Below, piece by piece: positions 36,098 to 45,280 of a stretch of 53,138 nt of DNA; position 1 is the first letter of the stretch, and each line of letters begins with the position of its first letter. Where the stretch lies: the NCBI GenBank assembly GCA_018822805.1, contig JAHJJU010000056.1, forward strand, positions 1 to 53,138. The letters are read 5' to 3'. The stretch comes from a bacterium. Lineage in GTDB: Bacteria; Campylobacterota; Campylobacteria; Campylobacterales; Sulfurovaceae. The translations under genes and the position numbers were made by a program. The notes below the pieces were generated by a model. It did no database searches. It was not told where the DNA came from and saw only the letters and a program-made list of their open reading frames with translations.

Positions 36098-37546
36098 ATG
36101 TTTAGTATATTTAAAAATAAGAGTATAGGTGAAGCCAAAGTATTTATGGGGAGCAGTGAAGAGAGACGAGAGGCATTGTCTGAACGTAAAAGTCCTTATG
36201 ATAATCGAGTGGTTAGTTTGGCTCCGGTTTGTACAGCAGAAGATACCCAAAGAGCATTAAAAATAGCCGAAGCAGCAGCCAAAGAAACAGCAAAATCACC
36301 TCTGCATCAGCGTGTAGCATGGCTTGAAGATGTGGCAGATAAGTTACGTGAGTATCGAGAAGATATGGCACTTACTTTGGTCAATGAGGTGGCAAAACCG
36401 TTAGCTTTTGCCCGTGTAGAGGTGGATCGATGTATTGAAACCATTGAAATTACAGCCAAAGAGTTGGTAGCTTTACATGGTGAGACCATTCCTACGGATA
36501 TTGCTCCTAGTGGTAAAAAAGCTATTGCTTATTTTTCTCGTGTGCCGGTGGGTGTTGTGGCTTGTATTACACCTTTTAATTTTCCATTAAACTTGGTAGC
36601 ACATAAAATTGCTCCTGCTTTGGGAGCCGGAAATGCTGTTGTTTTAAAACCAACACCTGAAGCACCCCTCACAGCGTATAAATTAGCCAAACTCTTCAAT
36701 AGCTCTGAATATGCCATTAAAGACGCACTTTCAGTGGTGTATGGTGATGTAGAAGTGGGAAGTACTTTGGTTAAAAGTATGATTCCACGGGTACTCTCTT
36801 TTACAGGTTCAGTTCCCGTTGGAAACATTATTACGCAGCAAGCCGGTATTAAAAAAGTGAGTTTAGAGTTGGGTGGTAATGCAGCAACCTATATTGATAC
36901 ATCAGCTGATCTCAACTATGCTGCTTCGCGTTGTGCCTTTGGTGCCTTTGTGAATTCGGGACAAGTTTGTATTTCGTTACAACGTGTTTATATTCACGCT
37001 GATGTCTATGATGCGTTTGCAGCTGAAATAGCAGCTGAGACCAAAACACTAAAAGTGGGTTCACCCTATGAAGAAGATACCTTTATGGGACCTCTTATTG
37101 ATGAAGAGTCGCTTCATAGAGCAAAATCATGGGTGGCTTCAGCACAAAATGAAGGAGCAACACTTTTGACCGGTGGAGAGGTTATTGACGGCAGTTTTAC
37201 TCCAACGGTGATGGCAAATGTTACAGATGATATGAAGATCGTTTGTGAAGAGGTATTTGCCCCTATTGTGAGTTTGGTTAAAGTAGATTCGTATGAAGAG
37301 GCTATAGCAAAGATGAATGACTCTCCTTATGGACTACAGTTCTCTATTTTTACTAATGATTTAAAACTGACCCAGAGATTTATAGATGATGCTGAGTGTG
37401 GAGGAGTGGTTATTAATGATATTCCAACCTTACGTTTTGATGTTCAACCTTATGGAGGCTCTAAGCTTTCAGGAGTAGGGCGTGAGGGACCAAAATGGGC
37501 ACTAGAAGAGTTTACTGAAATTAAATCTGTGGTTATTTGTAATTAA
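36098..37546 (+). CDS. NAD(P)-dependent aldehyde dehydrogenase
   Basis: A 482-residue member of the ALDH superfamily oxidising an aldehyde to the acid. The cofactor loop is TPFNFPLNLVAHKIAPALGAGN and the general base is Glu257 in LELGGNAA. The nucleophile is Cys291 in FVNSGQVCISLQRVYIH, and EEVFAPIVSLVKV is the structural motif. It resembles the lactaldehyde / non-phosphorylating GAPDH branch, but the substrate cannot be fixed. AGGAAA precedes the ATG. The DUF523 gene starts one base after its stop. Confidence 0.9.
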   Translation: MFSIFKNKSIGEAKVFMGSSEERREALSERKSPYDNRVVSLAPVCTAEDTQRALKIAEAAAKETAKSPLHQRVAWLEDVADKLREYREDMALTLVNEVAKPLAFARVEVDRCIETIEITAKELVALHGETIPTDIAPSGKKAIAYFSRVPVGVVACITPFNFPLNLVAHKIAPALGAGNAVVLKPTPEAPLTAYKLAKLFNSSEYAIKDALSVVYGDVEVGSTLVKSMIPRVLSFTGSVPVGNIITQQAGIKKVSLELGGNAATYIDTSADLNYAASRCAFGAFVNSGQVCISLQRVYIHADVYDAFAAEIAAETKTLKVGSPYEEDTFMGPLIDEESLHRAKSWVASAQNEGATLLTGGEVIDGSFTPTVMANVTDDMKIVCEEVFAPIVSLVKVDSYEEAIAKMNDSPYGLQFSIFTNDLKLTQRFIDDAECGGVVINDIPTLRFDVQPYGGSKLSGVGREGPKWALEEFTEIKSVVICN

Positions 37547-37547
37547 T

Positions 37548-37991
37548 ATGGACAAACCAAAAGTAGCCCTCTCAGCTTGCCTTATGGGCTGTGCTTGTCG
37601 TTATGATGCAAGGGATAATTTGAATGAATCACTATTAAAGCAATTGGATTCATTTGAGATTGTCCCTTTTTGCCCCGAGGATGACTGCTTTGGTTCTCCT
37701 CGTCCGACCATGGATTTAATTGATAATGGAGAAGGTATAAATGCTATCTCTAACGAGAATGGGCAAAACCTCTCTGTACCTATTCTTGACTATGCTCACA
37801 ATTTTTTTGAACAACATCCCGATATAAAACTGTTTATTGGTAAAGATAGAAGCCCAAGTTGTGCCGTACAAAGTGGAAAAGTTTACAGTAATCAAAAAGA
37901 GCTTCTTCATACACAAGGAACAGGCTTAATGACTAAAATAGCTTTAGATTTAGGCATCAAATGTTGGGATAGCGAAGCGTATACAACGTAG
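37548..37991 (+). CDS. DUF523 family protein
   Basis: A 147-residue protein with an N-terminal LSACLMGCACRYDARDN Cys cluster and later FCPEDDCFGSPRPTMDL and GKDRSPSCAVQSGKVY, matching DUF523 (conserved Cys residues, possible metal or Fe-S site; function unknown). It is coupled to the aldehyde dehydrogenase by one-base spacing. Its TAG stop (37989-37991) is contributed by the GTAG head of repeat D, so its C-terminus may have been reset by insertion of the element. Confidence 0.85.
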   Translation: MDKPKVALSACLMGCACRYDARDNLNESLLKQLDSFEIVPFCPEDDCFGSPRPTMDLIDNGEGINAISNENGQNLSVPILDYAHNFFEQHPDIKLFIGKDRSPSCAVQSGKVYSNQKELLHTQGTGLMTKIALDLGIKCWDSEAYTT

Positions 37992-38100
37992 GGACAACGC
38001 CCCCGTGCTTGTCCGATACCCAATATGCAAAACAAATTCAAATTGTCTGTGTCCGAAAATCAAAATGAACATCGGACAACCACAGGGGGATTGTCCCTAC
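37988..38100. repeat. REP-like inverted pair D (113 bp, 30-bp arms)
   Basis: The left arm 37988-38017 and the right arm 38071-38100 match at 26 of 30 positions when one is inverted. Each arm starts GTAG GGACAA and contains TTGTCC, so each is a hairpin unit of the same type as H. The central 53 bases are AT-rich and non-coding. Both outer GTAG heads contribute the stop codon of the flanking convergent gene (37989-37991 plus; 38097-38099 minus). Confidence 0.75.
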
Positions 38101-38297
38101 GAATATTGTTTAAATTGTTCTAGCCAATCAATATCTTCTTGGCTTAATTTGCCTATTTTATTAAGAAGACCTCTTTTAATGGACTCTAAATCTTCAAGTT
38201 CTAAATATTCCAAATAGTTGGGATTTATCTCTAATTTATCTTCGGGTTTATAGGAGAGTAGGGCTTCTATCTCTTTTAATAATTTTTCTTTGTTCAT
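38097..38297 (-). CDS. Small hypothetical protein
   Basis: A 66-residue acidic, helical protein (MNKEKLLKEIEALLSYKPED..., ending DWLEQFKQYS) of unknown function. The alternative ATG at 38315 has no ribosome-binding site; for 38297 the A/G-rich AAAAAGAAAAGAC is weak but acceptable. Its stop codon comes from the right-hand GTAG of repeat D. The leader overlaps the promoter region of the divergent bcp gene. Confidence 0.55.
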   Translation of the reverse strand: MNKEKLLKEIEALLSYKPEDKLEINPNYLEYLELEDLESIKRGLLNKIGKLSQEDIDWLEQFKQYS

Positions 38298-38317
38298 TGT
38301 CTTTTCTTTTTGCATTT

Positions 38318-38326
38318 TGATATACT
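38318..38326 (+). promoter_or_regulatory. Extended -10 promoter of bcp
   Basis: TGA-TATACT, 25 bases before the bcp ATG, with TAAGGA as ribosome-binding site downstream. Confidence 0.5.
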
Positions 38327-38350
38327 ACCAAAAAATTATAAGGATTTACC

Positions 38351-38818
38351 ATGTTAGAAATTGGCGATGCTATACCGGAATTTTGTCTACCCAACCAAGA
38401 CGAAGAAGAGATATGTTTTAGAGACATTAAAGGGAGATGGGCAGTTATCTATTTTTATCCAAAAGACAATACCCCCGGGTGTACCACAGAAGCTTGTGAC
38501 TTTACAGCTGCATTACCTGACTTTACAGGGTTGAAAGCCATTATTTTAGGAGTAAGTCCTGATAGTCCTAAAAAACATAGAAATTTTATAGAGAAAAAAG
38601 AGTTAAAAATTACACTGCTTGCTGATGAAGAGAAAGAGTTGTGTAAAAGCTTTGGAATGTGGCAACTGAAAAAGTTTATGGGTAGAGAGTATATGGGGGT
38701 GGTTAGAAGTACATTTTTAATAGCTCCGGATGGAACATTGGCTTATAAATGGGAAAAGGTTAAAGTAAAAAATCATGTGGCAGAAGTAAAAGAAAAATTG
38801 ATAGAGTTACAAGGTTAA
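38351..38818 (+). CDS. bcp: Bcp-type thiol peroxidase (peroxiredoxin Q)
   Basis: A 155-residue peroxiredoxin reducing hydrogen and organic peroxides with thioredoxin. The peroxidatic Cys44 is in YPKDNTPGCTTEACDF, with resolving Cys49 five residues later as in the two-Cys Bcp type. VSPDSPKKHRNFIEK and VVRSTFLIAPDGTLAYKW are family features. It has its own promoter, is monocistronic, and is followed by a palindromic element. Confidence 0.95.
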   Translation: MLEIGDAIPEFCLPNQDEEEICFRDIKGRWAVIYFYPKDNTPGCTTEACDFTAALPDFTGLKAIILGVSPDSPKKHRNFIEKKELKITLLADEEKELCKSFGMWQLKKFMGREYMGVVRSTFLIAPDGTLAYKWEKVKVKNHVAEVKEKLIELQG

Positions 38819-38826
38819 TGTCTTGT

Positions 38827-38870
38827 GTAGGGGTAGGGGTGGAGCCATGTCTCCACCCTTGTTTCTACCC
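38827..38870 (+). repeat. REP-like unit F (GTAG + nested hairpin)
   Basis: GTAG (38827-38830), then GGGTAG, an inner stem GGGTGGAG/CTCCACCC, a TTGTTT bulge and CTACCC, eight bases after the bcp stop. It fills the convergent gap with the pbp1A gene and could stop transcripts from both sides. Confidence 0.55.
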
Positions 38871-38884
38871 TTAGATAATATATT

Positions 38885-40840
38885 TTAAAAGAGATCAAAA
38901 TCATTATCCGGATTGGTTGCTGACTCAGTTCGTGTAGGTAATGGTGATGTATCGGTATAGAGTTCGGTTATGACACCATCTTTTGCATTGTAAACACCTT
39001 CTGGACGGGTAAATTTACGTGGCATATTGGGGTAGAGTGCATGAAGTTTTTTCAAAAAGTATGAGAAGGCAGGGGCTGCTGTTCCTCCACCTGTCCCTCC
39101 TTTACCTATAGGCTTGTTGTTGTCTCTTCCAAACCAAACAATCACTTCAGTACTTGGAGAGTATCCACAGAACCAAGCATCAACATTTTTATTGGTTGTT
39201 CCTGTTTTACCTGCCACCTCAACTCCATCTACACGTGCGTTACGTCCTGTACCTCGTATAACAATATCCCTTAGAATATCGGTCATAAGGTAAGCTTGCT
39301 CCGGTGTAGTAAAATCCGTAATCTCTTGAGTTTGACTCTCATAAATTAAGGTACCATTACGTGAAAGTACTTTAGAGATTAATCGTGGTTCAATCATGTG
39401 TCCACCATTGGCAAATGCAGAGTAAATTTGTGCCATTTTTGCAGGGCTTAATCCAAGGTTTCCTAGAGCAATGGACATGTCTTGTGGAATATGAGGAATG
39501 TTCAGCTGTTGAAGCTTTTCAAAAATACGATGTACGCCAACTTCTGTTACCAAGTTAATGGTGGCTAAGTTTCTTGAGTGCACCAAAGCTTCACGCAGTT
39601 TAATAAATCCTACAAAGTTACTTTCATAATTTTTAGGTCGCCAGATTTTACGTTTACCCTTACTGTAGTATTGGAAGGTTCTAGCAACATCGGTCAGTTC
39701 TGTTGCCGGATTGTACCCCATATCTAGAGCAACTTGATAAATAAATGGTTTAAATGCAGAACCGGGTTGACGGGTCATCATGGTGGCACGATTGTAGGCT
39801 GATTTTTCATAGTCAACGCCTCCAACCATTGCTTTAATATCTCCTGTTTTATTCTCTACAGCCAGTAAAGCACCATTAAGCGAAGTTGTATTTGGATTTT
39901 CATTTTGTTTTTTAGCAATTTTTTTATGAGCATACTTCAGTGCTTCACGGGCAATTTTTTGTTGCTCCATATCAATTGTAGTGTAGATGGTGTATCCACC
40001 GGTTCGAATATCTTTAAATTCTTTACTCAGTCGTCTCACGACTTCATCGGTAATGTATGGAGCAATGTTTTGAGTAAGGGTGTCTTTATATACGGTTGGT
40101 ATCTCTTTGACGGCATCTAGGTACTCATCCTGAGTAATCCAGCCGAGTTTGTTCATTCTTGCTAAAATGGTACCGGCACGGGTTAATGATTTTTCATAAT
40201 TTCGTGTTGGATCATAGGTGGTTGGAGCTTTCATAAGTCCAGCTAAAATAGCAGACTCTTTTAATGTCAGTTGATCCAATTCTTTACGAAAAAAACCTTT
40301 TGCTGCAGTTTTAACCCCATAATATCCATGCCCAAAAAACATTTCATTTAAGTAGCGTTCTAAAATCTCTTCTTTTGTTAACTCATTTTCAATTTTCATT
40401 GATAAAATGGCTTCTTTGATTTTTCTACTGTAGCTTCGTTCATTGGTAAGAAGTTTGTTTTTAATAAGCTGTTGGGTTAGAGTACTTCCCCCTTCAATAT
40501 TTTGTCCGGCTTTAAAATTTTTTAGTGCAGCACGAATAATCGCATCAGGATTAACCCCACTGTGTTCAAAAAATCGTGTATCTTCTATGGCAACCAAAGC
40601 TTCAATAAGATACCCCGGTATTTCATCATAGGTAGCATAGAGACGGTGTTGTCCGGCAAAGACATAAGCAATTTTTTCACCTTTGACATCTAAAATAACC
40701 GAAGATGTTGGTGGATTATAATTAATCAGTTTATCAGCATCAAGCTTAATTTCATTGTAAGCATAGATAAATGCAGCAAAAAGTGCAATGGCAAAAATCA
40801 TTACTAATGCTATAGAACCTTTAATAAGTTGATTTACCAT
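38885..40840 (-). CDS. mrcA: Class-A penicillin-binding protein (PBP1A)
   Basis: A 651-residue bifunctional peptidoglycan synthase. A membrane helix (about 9-28) precedes the glycosyltransferase domain, with Glu86 in VAIEDTRFFEHSGV and NIEGGSTLTQQLIKN. The transpeptidase domain has RQPGSAFKPF (Ser-x-x-Lys, around residue 360), HSRN and VAGKTGTTN (around 545). The length is typical of the Campylobacterota type. It lies 50 bases after the BioF-like gene, at the end of the alaS-maf-bioF cluster; in Campylobacter alaS, maf and pbpA are likewise neighbours. Confidence 0.94.
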   Translation of the reverse strand: MVNQLIKGSIALVMIFAIALFAAFIYAYNEIKLDADKLINYNPPTSSVILDVKGEKIAYVFAGQHRLYATYDEIPGYLIEALVAIEDTRFFEHSGVNPDAIIRAALKNFKAGQNIEGGSTLTQQLIKNKLLTNERSYSRKIKEAILSMKIENELTKEEILERYLNEMFFGHGYYGVKTAAKGFFRKELDQLTLKESAILAGLMKAPTTYDPTRNYEKSLTRAGTILARMNKLGWITQDEYLDAVKEIPTVYKDTLTQNIAPYITDEVVRRLSKEFKDIRTGGYTIYTTIDMEQQKIAREALKYAHKKIAKKQNENPNTTSLNGALLAVENKTGDIKAMVGGVDYEKSAYNRATMMTRQPGSAFKPFIYQVALDMGYNPATELTDVARTFQYYSKGKRKIWRPKNYESNFVGFIKLREALVHSRNLATINLVTEVGVHRIFEKLQQLNIPHIPQDMSIALGNLGLSPAKMAQIYSAFANGGHMIEPRLISKVLSRNGTLIYESQTQEITDFTTPEQAYLMTDILRDIVIRGTGRNARVDGVEVAGKTGTTNKNVDAWFCGYSPSTEVIVWFGRDNNKPIGKGGTGGGTAAPAFSYFLKKLHALYPNMPRKFTRPEGVYNAKDGVITELYTDTSPLPTRTESATNPDNDFDLF

Positions 40841-40890
40841 ATATCAATTCCTTTTATTAATTAAGAGATGATTATATCTTAATTATTGTA

Positions 40891-41970
40891 TTAATAGACT
40901 TGAAGAATCATGGATTCTAGTGATTTTTTAGAGCTTCCAATACGGGGTATAATACGTAATATAGGTTCTTTTACTGTAGGTTTTCGAATGGCACCAACCA
41001 AATATCCACTCTGTATAAGTTCTTTCTGTAAGCCCAGAGCCATGGCGTTATCAAGTACGGGTAGGGCTAATATAAGTGATTGAAAATTAATGCCAATTAT
41101 CTTTTTGACAATGGCTTGACGTGCTTGAATTTTTGCATAATACTTTTCACTTTTTTGAGCAACATGCTCTATGTTAACCAAGGCTAAGGCTGTATCAATT
41201 ACCGATGGAGCCGTTGAATAAATAATTGGTTTCCCACGGTTTTCTAAAAAACTAATAATCTCTGAATTGGCTAAAATATACGCCCCATAACTTCCATAGG
41301 CTTTACCAAGGGTTCCCATTTTAATGTGATTGTCTTTGGGTTCGATGTCATAATATTCAAAAATACCTAAAAGATTTTGACCCAGTACACCCGAGCTATG
41401 TGCTTCATCTACTATGAGCAGTGCATCATGGCTATCTGCAAGCTCAAATATGGCTCTATCACAAAGATTTCCACTCATCGAGTAGATACCTTCAACAGCA
41501 ATAATCTTACGTCCTGTTGTGTGTATTTTGAGTTTCTCTTCTAAGTCATGGGGATCATTGTGTTTAAATGTTACCACTCTATCACCCAAAAGCCCCGTTG
41601 CCATCATACCTGAAGCGTGATAATCTTCATCAATAAAGAGCCTGTCTTTTTTACGAACCAAAGCTTCTATTAGTGCCATATTTGCCAAAAATCCAGAGCC
41701 CACAATCATTCCCTCTTCGAAACCATTGAGCTTTGCTAACGTGGTCTCAAAACGTTCATGAATCTCATGATACCCATTGACCAACATACTCGCTTTAGGG
41801 GCATGGGTATCGTATTCATTAACAAGTTTCAGAGCTTTTTTGAGTTGCTTTTTATTATTGGCAAGACCCAAGTAGTCATTAGAAGCAAAGTCAATTAAGT
41901 TGTGATCCCATATTTTTCGTTGGCGAAAGCGTCCTGCTTTTTTTAGGGCGTTGAGTTCGTTTTCATACAT
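40891..41970 (-). CDS. bioF: 8-amino-7-oxononanoate synthase-like PLP enzyme
   Basis: A 359-residue alpha-oxoamine synthase of fold type I. The start (FRQRKIWDHNLIDFASNDYLGLANN), GSGFLANMALIEAL, VDEAHSSGVLGQNLLG and MGTLGKAYGSYGAYILAN (with the cofactor Lys) match the BioF/KBL group. The size favours BioF (pimeloyl-ACP plus alanine to KAPA, biotin synthesis). Other alpha-oxoamine synthases cannot be excluded since no other bio gene is nearby. It directly follows maf (adjacent bases). Confidence 0.83.
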   Translation of the reverse strand: MYENELNALKKAGRFRQRKIWDHNLIDFASNDYLGLANNKKQLKKALKLVNEYDTHAPKASMLVNGYHEIHERFETTLAKLNGFEEGMIVGSGFLANMALIEALVRKKDRLFIDEDYHASGMMATGLLGDRVVTFKHNDPHDLEEKLKIHTTGRKIIAVEGIYSMSGNLCDRAIFELADSHDALLIVDEAHSSGVLGQNLLGIFEYYDIEPKDNHIKMGTLGKAYGSYGAYILANSEIISFLENRGKPIIYSTAPSVIDTALALVNIEHVAQKSEKYYAKIQARQAIVKKIIGINFQSLILALPVLDNAMALGLQKELIQSGYLVGAIRKPTVKEPILRIIPRIGSSKKSLESMILQVY

Positions 41971-42522
41971 TTAGTTCACCAACCACGGCAACAATTTCTC
42001 AATACTGAGTCCCATGGCCGTACTCTCATAGCCATGTACGGATTTTATATATTTTTTACAAAATCCTTCAACCATACAGCCACCGGCTTTTCCTTGCCAT
42101 AAGCCATTTTCTAAATAGGTCTCTAAGTCTTCTTTTTCAAACTCTAAAAAGTTGTAGTAGGTGGCTGAAACATCAGACATATAAAAGGTTTTGGTTTTGT
42201 AGTGCATGGCAGATATAATTGCCATCGATGAACCACTTTGTAGTTCTAAAATACGCTTGGCATCGTCAATATTTTGGGGTTTTCGTAACAGTTCACCGTC
42301 GGCTGAAAGTATGACCGAATCGGCTGTGAGCAGGGGAGCCTCTAATCCAAACTCTTTAATGGCAGCTTCGAGTTTTCCTTTGCTTGCTATGTAGGCGAAA
42401 TCTTTGGCTGTTTTGGTTTCGATTTGCTCTTCATCATATTCGGGAGCTTTTTGAATGAAATCTATATTAAATCTGTTGAGGAGTAAGGCTCGTGATTGGG
42501 AGTTTGAGGCGAGGTGTATCAT
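41971..42522 (-). CDS. maf: Maf-family nucleotide pyrophosphatase
   Basis: A 183-residue protein with the Maf start LASNSQSRALLLNRFNIDF, the EYDEEQ segment, LTADSVILSADGELLRKPQ and a YEST-like ending. Maf proteins hydrolyse non-canonical or standard nucleoside triphosphates and were first tied to septum inhibition. The position between alaS and pbp1A is conserved in relatives. A 132-bp inverted repeat pair (E) separates it from alaS. Confidence 0.92.
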   Translation of the reverse strand: MIHLASNSQSRALLLNRFNIDFIQKAPEYDEEQIETKTAKDFAYIASKGKLEAAIKEFGLEAPLLTADSVILSADGELLRKPQNIDDAKRILELQSGSSMAIISAMHYKTKTFYMSDVSATYYNFLEFEKEDLETYLENGLWQGKAGGCMVEGFCKKYIKSVHGYESTAMGLSIEKLLPWLVN

Positions 42523-42536
42523 AATGTTTATCCATT

Positions 42537-42668
42537 GTAGGTCGGGTTGCCCTCATCCCGACACGTATTTAAATAGTTGAGATGCTTTTTATTTTATTCA
42601 AATTCATATAAATAGTTTGAATTTTGTTTTATGCAGATTTATGTCGGGATGAGGGCACCCCGACCTAC
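42537..42668. repeat. REP-like inverted pair E (132 bp, 27-bp arms)
   Basis: Arms 42537-42563 and 42642-42668 match at 26 of 27 positions when inverted. Each begins GTAG GTCGGG and carries CCCGAC, so each can fold alone. The 78-base centre is AT-rich and holds a further small palindrome (ATTCAAA/TTTGAAT). The right head lies three bases after the alaS stop on the same strand. Confidence 0.78.
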
Positions 42669-42671
42669 GCA

Positions 42672-45233
42672 TTAAAGATTCTCTTGCAAATAAGCCAATG
42701 CTTTCTCTTTAGCTTCAGCTATTTTAGAAGCATCTTTTCCACCAGCTTGGGCAAAGTCCGGGCGACCTCCACCACCACCACCAAGAATCGGAGCTATGGC
42801 TTTTATCCAGTTTCCAGCTTTGATATTGGTTTCTTTTGAACCACAAGCGATCATGACTTTGTCTCCTTTTTTCTGGAACAACATAATGGCAAGGTTAGGG
42901 TATTTATTTTTTGCTTCATCAATCAGCTCTTTAATGTCACCGACTTCTACAACATCTACAATAATGTTTTTACCGTTAATCTCATTACTACTTAGCTCTT
43001 TTTTTATTGAAGAGAGAGCCGTTTTTAGTTCCCCTTTGAGGGTTTTAATTTGTTCTTTAAGGTTGTTGATTCCAGCCAGTGCATTTTGGTTTTTCAGTTC
43101 GGTTTTAATTTCATTTAGTTCATTACGTACATTGTTGACTGTTTCGATTGCAGCATTTCCACAAATCGCTTCGATTCTTCTTACCCCTGCTGATACTCCA
43201 GACTCTTTGGTAATCATAAAGAGACCAATTTCTGAAGCATTGCTTACATGGGTTCCACCACAGAGCTCTATGGAGTCTTGTGCAAAAGAGACCACGCGTA
43301 CTTCGTCACCGTATTTTTCACCAAAAAGTGCCATAGCACCTGAGTTTTTTGCTTCATCTACCGACATTACTTCTGTTTTAGCTGTAATGTTACGGCTGAT
43401 TTTATCGTTAACCCACGCTTCTACTTGAACGATCTCTTCAGAACTCATTGCTTGAGGATGAGAGAAGTCAAAACGTAATCGTTTGTCATCATTAAGTGAA
43501 CCTGCTTGGGCGATGTGGTTTCCTAATATGGCTCGTAGTCCGGCGTGGAGTAGGTGGGTTGCTGAGTGGTGTTTTTCTATTTCGGCACGTGAGTTGTCAA
43601 CCATGGCTTCAACTTGGTCACATGCTTTTAGGCTACCTTCTACTTCAGAGAGGTTCATCTCTAAAAATTTTTGTGTGTCCAAAATATTAATTATTCGTTT
43701 TTCATTATTCGTTATTAATTGACCTCTGTCTCCTGTTTGTCCACCCGATTTAGCATAGAAAGGGGTATTGCTAAGGTAAACCCAACCTTTACCGTTAATC
43801 TCTTCGACACGTTGAAAGTTCTCATCTAAAAGAGCTAAAACGGTTGCCGTGCTAGCAGTTTTACTGTACCCTACAAACTCATTGAGTCCAAAGGACTCTT
43901 TTAACGCTTTAAAATCACCGGTTGTGGCAGCATCACCTGTTCCTTTCCAGCCTGCTTTTGATTGTGCTTTTTGGGCATCCATTTTTCGGTCAAAGGCTTC
44001 AATATCAAGGGCGATGTTTTTTTCTCGTAACATATCTTCGGTTAAGTCAAGAGGGAAACCGTAGGTGTCATAAAGTTTAAAGGCTACTTCACCGTTAAAT
44101 ATATCTTTGGTGTTCTCCAGTTCCTCATTAAAGAGTTTAATTCCGGCTTCAATGGTATCAAAGAATCGCTCTTCTTCCATTTTCATGGCTGTTTGAATCG
44201 CTTCAGCTTTGCTGTTAAGGTACTCATACTGTTCACCCATCACCTCAACCAAGGTATCAACCAGTTTGTACATAAATGGTTCTCTTAGTCCCAATAGGTA
44301 TCCATGACGAATGGCACGACGCATGATTCTTCGTAGAACATACCCACGCCCCTCTTTGTCAAAGTTGACCCCTTGAGCCAAAAGGAATGAACATGAACGT
44401 AAATGGTCAGCAATAACACGGTAACTTGCAGAGTTATCAGCACGGTAATCATATTTGCTTCCAATCAATTCACCAATTTTATCTAGGAATGGCATGAAAA
44501 GGCTAGAGTGGTAGTTGTTTAAAACGCCCTCTTTAATGGCAACCACTCTTTCAAGTCCCATACCTGTGTCGATACTTGGTTTCGGTAGAGGGGTGAGTGT
44601 GCCTGTCTCATCACGGTAGTATTGCATAAAGACCAAGTTCCAAATTTCTAAGAAACGGTCACCTTCACCACCCATTTTGTCCTCTTCAGAGTTAAAATGC
44701 TCTGCACCTTGATCATAAAAGATTTCACTACATGGTCCACATGGCCCTGTGTCACCCATTTGCCAGAAGTTATCAGCATCACCAAAACGGATAATTCTAT
44801 CGGCTGCTATGTGTTTTTTCCATAGCTCTTCAGCTTCATCATCACTCTCATGTACGGTGACCCATAGTTTCTCAATTGGTAAGTTTAAGTATTCTTCAGA
44901 AGTAATAAACTCCCAAGCATAAGCTATGGCTTCCTCTTTAAAGTAGTCAGCAAAAGAGAAGTTCCCCAACATCTCAAAGAGGGTATGGTGTCGTGCTGTA
45001 TAGCCCACATTGTCAAGGTCATTGTGTTTCCCCCCGGCTCTTAAACAGGTTTGGCTTGATGTGGCACGAGGTGTGGCAGGTATAGGTGCTTCTCCTGTAA
45101 ATATATTTTTAAACTGAACCATTCCGGCATTGGTAAACATTAATGTTGCGTCATCCGGAACAAGAGGAGAGCTCTCAATAAGTTCATGTCCTTTGCTCTG
45201 AAAATAGTTTAGAAACTCTTGTCTGATATCCAT
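42672..45233 (-). CDS. alaS: Alanyl-tRNA synthetase
   Basis: An 853-residue class-II synthetase. The N-terminal catalytic domain has [16 protein letters not shown] and [18 protein letters not shown]. The editing domain has the metal ligands [13 protein letters not shown] (about residue 555) and CGGTH (about 655). The C-terminal C-Ala domain follows a coiled coil and ends with the Gly-rich [17 protein letters not shown]. The length matches bacterial enzymes. The start [11 protein letters not shown] is the family start. Confidence 0.97.
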   Translation of the reverse strand: MDIRQEFLNYFQSKGHELIESSPLVPDDATLMFTNAGMVQFKNIFTGEAPIPATPRATSSQTCLRAGGKHNDLDNVGYTARHHTLFEMLGNFSFADYFKEEAIAYAWEFITSEEYLNLPIEKLWVTVHESDDEAEELWKKHIAADRIIRFGDADNFWQMGDTGPCGPCSEIFYDQGAEHFNSEEDKMGGEGDRFLEIWNLVFMQYYRDETGTLTPLPKPSIDTGMGLERVVAIKEGVLNNYHSSLFMPFLDKIGELIGSKYDYRADNSASYRVIADHLRSCSFLLAQGVNFDKEGRGYVLRRIMRRAIRHGYLLGLREPFMYKLVDTLVEVMGEQYEYLNSKAEAIQTAMKMEEERFFDTIEAGIKLFNEELENTKDIFNGEVAFKLYDTYGFPLDLTEDMLREKNIALDIEAFDRKMDAQKAQSKAGWKGTGDAATTGDFKALKESFGLNEFVGYSKTASTATVLALLDENFQRVEEINGKGWVYLSNTPFYAKSGGQTGDRGQLITNNEKRIINILDTQKFLEMNLSEVEGSLKACDQVEAMVDNSRAEIEKHHSATHLLHAGLRAILGNHIAQAGSLNDDKRLRFDFSHPQAMSSEEIVQVEAWVNDKISRNITAKTEVMSVDEAKNSGAMALFGEKYGDEVRVVSFAQDSIELCGGTHVSNASEIGLFMITKESGVSAGVRRIEAICGNAAIETVNNVRNELNEIKTELKNQNALAGINNLKEQIKTLKGELKTALSSIKKELSSNEINGKNIIVDVVEVGDIKELIDEAKNKYPNLAIMLFQKKGDKVMIACGSKETNIKAGNWIKAIAPILGGGGGGRPDFAQAGGKDASKIAEAKEKALAYLQENL

Positions 45234-45280
45234 AATAAAATCCCGTGTTTTTAATTGTGGATATTCTATCCAAAATGTGG

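Noticed and set aside
38005-38217. Open frame of 70 codons on the plus strand
   Set aside because: It runs through repeat D and antisense to the small minus-strand gene. The Cys-rich translation is an artefact of the palindrome and no ribosome-binding site is present.
43483-43722. Open frames on the plus strand inside alaS
   Set aside because: They are antisense shadows of the alaS reading frame, Ser/Leu-rich as expected for the reverse strand of an AT-rich gene.
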